The translations under genes and the position numbers were made by a program. Positions 6,890-11,774 of a stretch of DNA of 14,967 nucleotides are shown here, piece after piece. The notes beneath the pieces are model-generated. The model searched no databases. It was not told the origin of the DNA and saw nothing but the letters and a program-made list of their open reading frames with translations. This DNA is from Candidatus Hydrogenedentota bacterium (GTDB lineage: Bacteria > Hydrogenedentota > Hydrogenedentia > Hydrogenedentales > CAITNO01), in the NCBI GenBank assembly GCA_029554925.1, contig JAKPUV010000444.1:1-14967 (forward strand). The letters run 5' to 3'. Within the stretch, counting starts at the first letter, position 1; the number at the start of each line of letters is the position of its first letter.

Positions 6890-7339
6890 ATGGCCAAGAA
6901 CCGGACATATCTCCTCCTGGCCGCAGCGGTGGCCGCGGGGCTGGCGCTTTCGGGCGTTTCGGCGTCGGCGTGCGCCTGTCCGGCCGTTGCCGTGTGCTGC
7001 GGCCCGTCCTGCCAGGACGCCGCGCACGGGCGCAAGGCGGCGAAAGAGGAGCCCTGCTGCTGCGGGGAAGAGAATGCCTGCGCCGTCCCCGGAGCGCCCG
7101 GGGGCGTGTCGGAGGATCGGGACGCGCCGCACGAGAACCCGTGTTCCTGCCGCATGGCGCGCCGCGAGCCGGTGTTCCGCAAGACGGGCCCCTCCCCGGA
7201 TTCCGACGGCCTTTCAGCGCCCCTTTTCCGGACGGACTCCCGCTTGCCCGCCCTTTTCGCGGCGGCTTCCCGCGCCTGCGCGCGCGGCGGCGCCGTCCAG
7301 CGCGGCCTTCACGCGCGGCTTTGCGTCTGGACCTGCTGA
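6890..7339 (+). CDS. Small exported cysteine-rich protein, unknown function
   Basis: A 149-residue protein that I do not recognise. Residues 1-27 form a signal peptide (MAKNRTYLLLAAAVAAGLALSG). The mature part has 14 cysteines: a first cluster CAC, CC and C at 28-41, then CCC plus C (56-64) and CSC (85-87), then a lone C130 and C145/C149 at the very end (LCVWTC). A His-containing low-complexity stretch separates them. The pattern suggests metal or disulfide chemistry outside the cytoplasm. A start at in-frame ATG 6875 is possible, but 6890 gives a better signal peptide. The ribosome-binding site is weak (GGGA 9-10 nt upstream). It precedes another Cys-rich exported gene by 80 bp. SAC at 26-28 could also act as a poor lipobox. 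Coding status rests on the signal peptide, the Cys pattern and the paired context. Confidence 0.65.
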   Translation: MAKNRTYLLLAAAVAAGLALSGVSASACACPAVAVCCGPSCQDAAHGRKAAKEEPCCCGEENACAVPGAPGGVSEDRDAPHENPCSCRMARREPVFRKTGPSPDSDGLSAPLFRTDSRLPALFAAASRACARGGAVQRGLHARLCVWTC

Positions 7340-7419
7340 GGGGGCGGCGCCCGCGCCGCAAGCGGTACGAACCATTCTGTTTGACGCAAAGAATCCTGAA
7401 ACAAGAAGGACCTGTTGAA

Positions 7420-7704
7420 ATGAAGAAAAACACCCACCCGTTTCTGTGCCTCCTGACCGTGTTCGCGGTGGCCGCGATGACCCTCACGGCCCTGCCCGCC
7501 GCGGCGGAGGAGAAGGCCTGCGCCAAGGTGGCCGCGTGCGCGTGTCCGTCCGACTGCGCCTGCATGAAGGACGGCAAGTGCTCCTGCGGCGACACCTGCA
7601 AGTGCGCGTGCTGCGACAAGGCCAAGAGCGGATCCTGCCCCAAGGCCGACGACGCCAAGAAGGGCTGCTGCCCCAAGGCCGGCAAGTCCTGCCCCGCCAA
7701 GTAA
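7420..7704 (+). CDS. Exported metallothionein-like cysteine-rich protein
   Basis: A 94-residue protein. MKKNTHPFLCLLTVFAVAAM... is a clear signal peptide with a likely cut after LPAAA at residue 29. The mature 65 residues contain 15 cysteines, mostly in C-X-C, CC and C-X3-C patterns: CACPSDCAC (40-48), CSCGDTCKCACC (54-65), C73, CC at 83-84, C91. Lysines fill the spaces between them, and CPKAxxAKKGC/CPKAGKSC is a short internal repeat. This composition fits thiolate metal binding (Cu, Zn or Cd) in the periplasm. Known bacterial metallothioneins such as SmtA are cytoplasmic, so this is only metallothionein-like. AGAAGGA ends 9 nt before the ATG. TTGACG at 7381 has no matching -10 box, so the promoter is unclear. 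A GC-rich hairpin follows the gene. Confidence 0.85.
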   Translation: MKKNTHPFLCLLTVFAVAAMTLTALPAAAEEKACAKVAACACPSDCACMKDGKCSCGDTCKCACCDKAKSGSCPKADDAKKGCCPKAGKSCPAK

Positions 7705-7750
7705 CGCGGCGGCCCGCTGACGACTGAATACGGGCCTATTGCCCTTTCCG

Positions 7751-7781
7751 GGGCGGCGGTTGCATTGGGCGACCGCCGCCC
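7751..7781 (+). terminator. GC-rich hairpin after the metallothionein-like gene
   Basis: GGGCGGCGGT (7751-7760) pairs perfectly with ACCGCCGCCC (7772-7781) around an 11-nt loop. There is no U tract (TCTCCCATT follows), so it may be a weak or factor-assisted terminator. A smaller hairpin GGGC-CTATT-GCCC followed by TTT lies just before it (7732-7747). Confidence 0.45.
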
Positions 7782-7916
7782 TCTCCCATTGTGGGGCCGC
7801 CGACGGGCACACCGGGCCCTGATCGCCGGACAAGATGGGCGCGGGCCGGAGCCGTGGCGGACAAGCGATTGCTTCGCTTCGCTGCTAATGAAGTAAGTTC
7901 GGAGGGTGCCCGCAAT

Positions 7917-7988
7917 GTAGACGCGGCATCTTGCCGCGTTCTTGGGGCTTTGGTTGACCCGAAGAACGCGGCAAGATGCCGCGTCTAC
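7917..7988. repeat. Perfect 27-bp inverted repeat with 18-nt loop
   Basis: Arms 7917-7943 and 7962-7988 are exact reverse complements. Each arm is itself palindromic: CGCGGCA-TCT-TGCCGCG in the left arm and CGCGGCA-AGA-TGCCGCG in the right. The right arm is bounded by CGTCTAC and the left by GTAGACG. The loop (7944-7961) begins GGGG and ends CCCG, so pairing could extend inwards. It is likely a dispersed palindromic repeat (REP/BIME- or MITE-like). Confidence 0.92.
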
Positions 7989-8049
7989 GATTTTGGCCAC
8001 TCCGTGCGCATCCCTTCATGGACAGAATTCCCGCCCACGGCGGTTAGGG

Positions 8050-8085
8050 GCTCGCAATGACGCGGAAATGCACGTCATTGCGAGC
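8050..8085. repeat. 13-bp inverted repeat, GCTCGCAATGACG / CGTCATTGCGAGC
   Basis: Arms 8050-8062 and 8073-8085 are exact reverse complements around a 10-nt loop. The right arm overlaps the start of the outer repeat copy, so this is a head-to-head partial duplication of the same repeat unit. Confidence 0.88.
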
Positions 8086-8214
8086 GAAGCGAAGCAATCG
8101 CTTGTCAGAACCGCCCCCATTCTGTCGCATTCCGCGGGTGAGCGGGGGTGTTCGGCGATTCGGAGCCGGGCTTGCCTGTGCGTGGCCCCGGACTGGGAAC
8201 GGGGGGCGGAAAAA

Positions 8215-8223
8215 TGGTAGAAT
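8215..8223 (+). promoter_or_regulatory. Extended -10 promoter of the dehydrogenase gene
   Basis: TGG-TAGAAT (8215-8223) forms an extended -10 element about 54 nt before ATG 8277. No good -35 is seen. The start would be near 8230. Confidence 0.55.
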
Positions 8224-8276
8224 AACGGGACTTTCCTGTTTTTCCGCCGGTCATTTCACCAAAAGGAGACGAGTGT

Positions 8277-9356
8277 ATGGCGACCTACAAGATTGCCCTG
8301 ATGGGCGGCGACGGCACGGGGCCGGAGGTGCTTGCGGAGGGCGTGAAGGTGATGAACGCGGCCGCGCAGCGGTTCGGTTTCAAGACGGAGACGGCGGATT
8401 TCGACTACGGCGGCGAGCGCTACATGCGCACCGGCGAGGTGCTTCCTCCGAACGCGGCGGACGAGCTGCGGAAGTTCGACGCGATCTACCTCGGCGCGAT
8501 CGGGCACCCGGACGTGAAGCCGGGGATCCTGGAGAAGGGCATCCTGCTGAAGCTGCGCTTCGAGCTGGACCAGTACATCAACCTGCGCCCCGTGAAGCTG
8601 CTGCCGGGCGTCGAGACGCCGCTCAAGGACAAGGGCCCGGAGCACATTGACTTCGTGGTGGTGCGCGAGAACACGCAGGACATCTACACGGGCATGGGCG
8701 GCCTCATGCACGAGGGCACGCCGAACGAGGTGGCCACGCAGACGGCGGTCTACACGCGCTTCGGCGTGGACCGCGCCCTGCGCTACGCCTTCGAGTGCGC
8801 CCGCAAGCGCAACAAGAACAAGACGCTGACGCTGTGCGGAAAGACGAACGTGCTGACGTACGTCTACGGCCTGTGGGAGCGCGCCTTCCACGAGATGGGC
8901 GAAAAGGAGTTCCCGGACATCAAGCGCGAGTACGCGCATGTGGACGCGACGACCATGTGGTTCGTGAAGAACCCCGAGTGGTTCGACGTCCTCGTGACGG
9001 GCAACCTGTTCGGCGACATCATCACCGACCTGGGCGCCATGATCCAGGGCGGCATGGGCATCGCGGCGGGCGGCAACATCAACCCCGAGGGCGTGTCCAT
9101 GTTCGAGCCCATCGGCGGCAGCGCGCCCAAGTACACGGGCATGAACGTCATCAATCCGATGGCCGCCATCCTCGCGGGCCAGATGATGCTCGACCACCTC
9201 GGCGAGACCGAGGCGGCCGCCGCCATCGAGAAGGGCGTCGTGGACCTCCTGACCTCCGGCAGGCTCAAGGGCCTCTCGGTGAAAGAGATCAAGGAGTCCG
9301 GCCTCTCCACCAGCAAGATCGGCGACATCGTCGCGGAGAACGTGGCCAAGGGCTGA
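8277..9356 (+). CDS. Isocitrate/isopropylmalate dehydrogenase family enzyme (probably 3-isopropylmalate dehydrogenase)
   Basis: A 359-residue cytoplasmic beta-decarboxylating dehydrogenase, full length for the family. Motifs are GGDGTGPEVLAEG (10-22), LRFELDQYINLRPVKL near 92-107 with substrate-binding arginines, FVVVRENTQDIYTG near 125-138, GKTNVL near 188-193, VDATTMWFVKNPEWFDVLVTGNLFGDI near 222-248 with metal-binding aspartates, and the NAD-binding stretch EPIGGSAPKYTGMNVINPMA near 280-299. The RENT motif and short length suit the LeuB, homoisocitrate or tartrate-type branch rather than large NADP-IDH. By similarity, LeuB (leucine synthesis, NAD-dependent) is most likely, but no leuA, leuC or leuD gene is adjacent. 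AAGGAG 8 nt before the ATG, an extended -10 promoter and a strong terminator make it a single-gene transcription unit. Confidence 0.93.
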   Translation: MATYKIALMGGDGTGPEVLAEGVKVMNAAAQRFGFKTETADFDYGGERYMRTGEVLPPNAADELRKFDAIYLGAIGHPDVKPGILEKGILLKLRFELDQYINLRPVKLLPGVETPLKDKGPEHIDFVVVRENTQDIYTGMGGLMHEGTPNEVATQTAVYTRFGVDRALRYAFECARKRNKNKTLTLCGKTNVLTYVYGLWERAFHEMGEKEFPDIKREYAHVDATTMWFVKNPEWFDVLVTGNLFGDIITDLGAMIQGGMGIAAGGNINPEGVSMFEPIGGSAPKYTGMNVINPMAAILAGQMMLDHLGETEAAAAIEKGVVDLLTSGRLKGLSVKEIKESGLSTSKIGDIVAENVAKG

Positions 9357-9379
9357 CCCCCCCTCGGCGGGACAAGATT

Positions 9380-9420
9380 GCGGCCGCCCCGGCCCGGTTC
9401 CGGGGCGGCCGCTCCTTTTT
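9380..9420 (+). terminator. Rho-independent terminator of the dehydrogenase gene
   Basis: A perfect 13-bp stem, GCGGCCGCCCCGG (9380-9392) with CCGGGGCGGCCGC (9400-9412), a 7-nt loop, then TCCTTTTT. It starts 23 bp after the stop codon. Confidence 0.95.
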
Positions 9421-9458
9421 AGGCGGGTGCGGGCGAAATTTCCGGCGGACCGCGGGGG

Positions 9459-9474
9459 TTTCTGTTTACAGAAA
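9459..9474. promoter_or_regulatory. Operator-like palindrome TTTCTG-N4-CAGAAA
   Basis: A 6-bp perfect dyad with a 4-nt centre, AT-rich in a very GC-rich setting, about 85 bp upstream of the -35 box. A binding site is inferred; the binding protein is unknown. Confidence 0.35.
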
Positions 9475-9527
9475 ACGGCGCGGGCGGGTCCTGTGCAGGG
9501 GGCTAAGCGCTTGATGGAAAAGTTGTT

Positions 9528-9546
9528 GGGAAAACCCCCTTTTCCC
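9528..9546. promoter_or_regulatory. Dyad GGGAAAA-CCCCC-TTTTCCC just upstream of the promoter
   Basis: A 7-bp perfect dyad with a 5-nt centre, ending 11 bp before the -35 hexamer. It could be an operator or an upstream hairpin. Confidence 0.45.
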
Positions 9547-9557
9547 GGGCGAAACTA

Positions 9558-9586
9558 TTGACATCTGCGCGGTTTTCGCTTAGAAT
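9558..9586 (+). promoter_or_regulatory. Near-consensus sigma-70 promoter of the recombinase-domain gene
   Basis: TTGACA (9558-9563), a 17-bp spacer, then TAGAAT (9581-9586). Transcription would begin near 9593, giving a leader of about 155 nt to ATG 9749. Confidence 0.8.
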
Positions 9587-9645
9587 AGACACCAACGGGA
9601 AGTTTGACGGCGCGGCAGTATTCATCATTCCGCGCGCCTTCAGAC

Positions 9646-9676
9646 CCCGCCGGACAACGGGCTGTTGCGCGGCGGG
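9646..9676 (+). other. Leader RNA hairpin, 7 bp + 4 bp with symmetric internal loop
   Basis: CCCGCCG (9646-9652) pairs with CGGCGGG (9670-9676). Inside, after GA/CG mismatches, CAAC (9655-9658) pairs with GTTG (9664-9667) around the loop GGGCT. It lies wholly within the predicted 5' leader. Confidence 0.6.
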
Positions 9677-9748
9677 TGCCCGGTGATCATTTGAGTCATT
9701 ATACGTTTACGGGCTGTGGCGCACGGCGCCATACGGGTTGGGCTCATC

Positions 9749-10246
9749 ATGGATGACCGCGGGGACAAATTGACTGCGGGGGCGACCAGGACGGTTGAGA
9801 AACCGCCCAAACTCAGCCATGGCGCAAAGGTTAAACGGGGACAGCTGACGGCGGTGCAGCAGGGCCGCTACGGCACCGGTCCGGCGCCCTACGGCTACCG
9901 CCGCGGCCCCGACGACACCAAGCCGCTGGTCATTGACGACCGCGAGGCCGAGGTGGTGCGGACCATCTTCCGCGAGTACATCACGACCAAGAGCACGGGC
10001 AAGGTGGTGAACTACCTGCACTCGCGGAACATCCAGACGCGCAAGGGCAACAAGTGGTCGCGCCAGGCCATCGCCATCATCCTCTCCAACCGCACCTACC
10101 GCGGCCGCGTGAGCTACGGCGAGGTGGAGACCGAGGGGCTCCACGAGCCCATCATCGAGCCGGCGCTCTTCTACAAGGCCAACGCCATCAAGGAGCGCAA
10201 GCGCCGCAACCGCCAGCACGCCCAGGAGGCGATGGCGGAGGACTGA
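9749..10246 (+). CDS. Stand-alone serine-recombinase 'Recombinase' DNA-binding domain protein
   Basis: A 165-residue basic protein. Residues about 25-125 match the Recombinase domain (PF07508) of large serine recombinases. HGAKVKRGQLTAVQQGRYGTG (24-44) corresponds to the end of the linker helix. Then follow PAPYGYRRG (45-53), LVIDDREAEVVRTIFREY (60-77), KVVNYLHSRNIQTRKGNKWSRQAIAIILSN (85-114) and RTYRGRVSYG (115-124). The N-terminal resolvase catalytic domain with its serine nucleophile is absent, and so is the zinc-ribbon/coiled-coil C-terminus. Promoter and hairpins occupy the place where the catalytic domain would be, so this is not a simple window or frameshift effect. It may be a domesticated DNA-binding regulator or an accessory protein. 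ATG 9749 is chosen; an in-frame GTG at 9716 has no ribosome-binding site and sits in a hairpin, although 9749 is also weak (GGGTTGGG upstream). The isochorismatase gene starts 49 bp downstream. Confidence 0.8.
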   Translation: MDDRGDKLTAGATRTVEKPPKLSHGAKVKRGQLTAVQQGRYGTGPAPYGYRRGPDDTKPLVIDDREAEVVRTIFREYITTKSTGKVVNYLHSRNIQTRKGNKWSRQAIAIILSNRTYRGRVSYGEVETEGLHEPIIEPALFYKANAIKERKRRNRQHAQEAMAED

Positions 10247-10295
10247 CCGGCCCCGGCCCCGTGCCCCGCGCGCATTTCCCCAAGGAGGCCCCCCC

Positions 10296-10847
10296 ATGCT
10301 ACTTGACCGCGAGAAGACCGCCCTGGCGGTGATAGACATCCAGCAGGTGCTGCTGCCGAAGTCGGAGGAGGTGACCGCCGCCTACCTGCGCGCGGCGATC
10401 CGCATGATCCGCGCCGCGACGGTGCTGGGGCTGCCGCTGCTCGTGACGGAGCAGAACCCCGGCCGCCTCGGCGGCACCCACCCGGAGGTGCTCCCCGAGC
10501 TGGGCGACGCGCCGCGCATCCCCAAGATCGAATTCGGCTGCCTCGCCAACCCGGACTTCCTCGCCGCGCTGGAGGCGTCCGGCCGGACGCAGCTCCTGAT
10601 CATCGGCATGGAGGCCCACGTCTGCGTGAACCAGACGGCGCTGGAGGCGCTGGAGCGGGGGTTCGAGGTGTTCGTGGCGGAGGACGCCGTGGTGTCGTCC
10701 ACGCCGGAGGCCCGGGCCGCGGGCCTGCGCCGCATGGAGCGCGCGGGCGCTTCGCTGCTCACGGTGGACATGGCGGTCTTCGAACTGCTCCGCCGCGCGG
10801 GCACACCGGAGTTCAAGGCCATGCTGCCCATGCTCAAGGGGGACTGA
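10296..10847 (+). CDS. Isochorismatase-family cysteine hydrolase
   Basis: A 183-residue cytoplasmic hydrolase, full length for the small isochorismatase-like group (PF00857). The catalytic triad is visible: Asp14 in AVIDIQ, Lys77 in RIPKIEFGC and Cys110 in GMEAHVCVNQTALE. The MEAHVCV block and the C-terminal region AEDAVVSSTPEARAAGLRRMERAGA resemble the YcaC/ISOC1-like branch rather than true isochorismatase or nicotinamidase, so the substrate cannot be named. AAGGAGG 7 nt before ATG 10296 is a strong ribosome-binding site. It lies 49 bp after the recombinase-domain gene, with no promoter between, so cotranscription is likely. It converges on the TIM-barrel gene with a gap of only 6 bp and no visible terminator. 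Confidence 0.92.
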   Translation: MLLDREKTALAVIDIQQVLLPKSEEVTAAYLRAAIRMIRAATVLGLPLLVTEQNPGRLGGTHPEVLPELGDAPRIPKIEFGCLANPDFLAALEASGRTQLLIIGMEAHVCVNQTALEALERGFEVFVAEDAVVSSTPEARAAGLRRMERAGASLLTVDMAVFELLRRAGTPEFKAMLPMLKGD

Positions 10848-10853
10848 GGCCCG

Positions 10854-11774
10854 TCACGCCGGATAGCCGGCCTCCTTCAGGATGCCGCGCAGGAGGGGCA
10901 CGGTGGCGCGGATCTCCTCCACCATGCCGTCGTTGCCGCCCTTGGGCTTGTACTCGATGTGGATGGAGACGGGGCCGCTGAAGCCGCCCAGGGTCCGCAG
11001 GATGCGGAACATCTCGGCGTTCTTGACGACGCCCTGCCCCAGGCGCACCCATTCGGGCTCGGCGCCCTTCCACACAAAGTCCTTCGCGGAGGACATCTTC
11101 ACGAACGGGGCCATGAGCCGCGTGTTCACCTGCCACACGCCGAAGGCGCCCTCGGCGGCGGCGTGGGCCGTGTCGTAGTTCGACCCGAAGCGCGGGCTGT
11201 TGACGGCGGCGCAGGCCTCGTGGAGGTCCCACAGCGGGCCGCCGAAATTGTTCCACCCCGAATGGTTGTGGTAGCCCAGCGTGAGGCCGGCCTTCTCCGC
11301 CTCCCTTGTCAGGGCCGCGAGGTCCTCCGTGAACTTCACCGCCTGCGGCGCGATGGGGCCGTCCTCGTCGTAGCGGCGGACGCCGACGCGCACGAAGGGG
11401 ATGCCGAGGGCGGCGGCGCGCGCGAACACGCCGGACACGTTGGGCCCCTCCAGGTCGTAGTAGTTCGTGGTGATCATGGGCACAGCCAGCCCCTCGGCGC
11501 GGATCGCCTCCACGGCGGCGGGCAGGTCGCGGTCCACGTTCTCCGGCAGCACATGGCCGCCGGGGCGCACGGTGAGGTCCACGCCGTCCAGCCCGATCTC
11601 GCGGCACGTGCGCGCGAGGGTCTTGTAGTCCATGAACTGGAGGTACTTCGAGAAGATGACCACCTGCGGCGTCGCGGGCGTGTCCTGAGCCGCCGCCATG
11701 CGGCCGGCCAGCACGCCCGCAACGGTCGCGGCGGCGCCGCGCGCGAGAAACGCTCTGCGGTTCATCGGGCTCAT
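10854..11774 (-). CDS. Tat-exported sugar phosphate isomerase/epimerase-like TIM-barrel protein
   Basis: A 306-residue protein. The N-terminus MSPMNRRAFLARGAAATVAGVLAG has a twin-arginine motif (RRAFL) and an AxA site before QDTPA, so it should be exported folded. The rest is a xylose-isomerase-like TIM barrel (AP endonuclease 2 family, PF01261). Landmarks are GLDGVDLTVRPGGHV (61-75), FVRVGVRRY (127-135), LGYHNHSGW (166-174) with His169/His171, SNYDTAHAAAEG (198-209) with Asp201, VKMSSAKDF (225-233) and VSIHIEYKP (269-277) with Glu274. These give plausible metal ligands. Many such proteins in uncultured Planctomycetes-like bacteria are predicted sugar isomerases, but the substrate is unknown. 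AAGGAG lies 7 nt before ATG 11774, and that ATG overlaps the stop of the upstream hydrolase as ATGA, implying translational coupling. It is the last gene of the uvrC operon. Confidence 0.9.
   Translation of the reverse strand: MSPMNRRAFLARGAAATVAGVLAGRMAAAQDTPATPQVVIFSKYLQFMDYKTLARTCREIGLDGVDLTVRPGGHVLPENVDRDLPAAVEAIRAEGLAVPMITTNYYDLEGPNVSGVFARAAALGIPFVRVGVRRYDEDGPIAPQAVKFTEDLAALTREAEKAGLTLGYHNHSGWNNFGGPLWDLHEACAAVNSPRFGSNYDTAHAAAEGAFGVWQVNTRLMAPFVKMSSAKDFVWKGAEPEWVRLGQGVVKNAEMFRILRTLGGFSGPVSIHIEYKPKGGNDGMVEEIRATVPLLRGILKEAGYPA

Larger units (their letters stand above)
7860..8106. repeat. Outer 24-bp inverted repeat pair enclosing the cluster
   Basis: The 24-nt sequence at 7860-7883 (GACAAGCGATTGCTTCGCTT plus CGCT) is the exact reverse complement of 8083-8106. 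The right copy extends leftwards into CGTCATTGCGAGC (8073-8085); the left copy continues with the similar but changed GCTAATGA. The unit CGTCATTGCGAGCGAAGCG... resembles a dispersed intergenic repeat known from many unrelated bacteria. Confidence 0.85.
7705..8276. other. 572-bp non-coding region with nested inverted repeats
   Basis: No credible gene is seen: the open frames here lack ribosome-binding sites and recognisable protein features. From left to right it holds the GC hairpin after 7704, an inverted-repeat cluster (7860-8106), about 110 bp without evident structure, and an extended -10 promoter with a ribosome-binding site for the dehydrogenase gene. Confidence 0.7.
9421..9748. other. 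328-bp regulatory/leader region of the recombinase-domain gene
   Basis: No gene is seen. In order it contains the palindrome TTTCTG-TTTA-CAGAAA (9459-9474), AAGCGCTT (9505-9512), the dyad GGGAAAA-CCCCC-TTTTCCC (9528-9546), a near-consensus promoter (9558-9586) and a leader of about 155 nt with two clear hairpins (9646-9676 and 9717-9731). Confidence 0.7.

Noticed and set aside
7381..7409. TTGACG as a -35 box for the metallothionein-like gene
   Set aside because: No -10-like hexamer occurs 16-18 bp downstream, and that position would overlap the ribosome-binding site.
7860..8106. CRISPR array
   Set aside because: The repeats are inverted and nested, differ in type and lack regular spacing or spacers; no cas gene is nearby.
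7791..8220. Short open frames in the repeat region
   Set aside because: They run through inverted repeats, lack ribosome-binding sites and have no recognisable protein features.
9716..9748. GTG start giving an 11-residue longer recombinase-domain protein
   Set aside because: No ribosome-binding site precedes it and it sits at the base of a hairpin; it cannot be fully excluded because the ATG at 9749 is also weak.
3067..10246. Genomic island bounded by the tRNA and the recombinase-domain gene
   Set aside because: No direct repeat of the tRNA 3' end was seen near the recombinase gene, the recombinase lacks a catalytic domain, and base composition does not change across the region.
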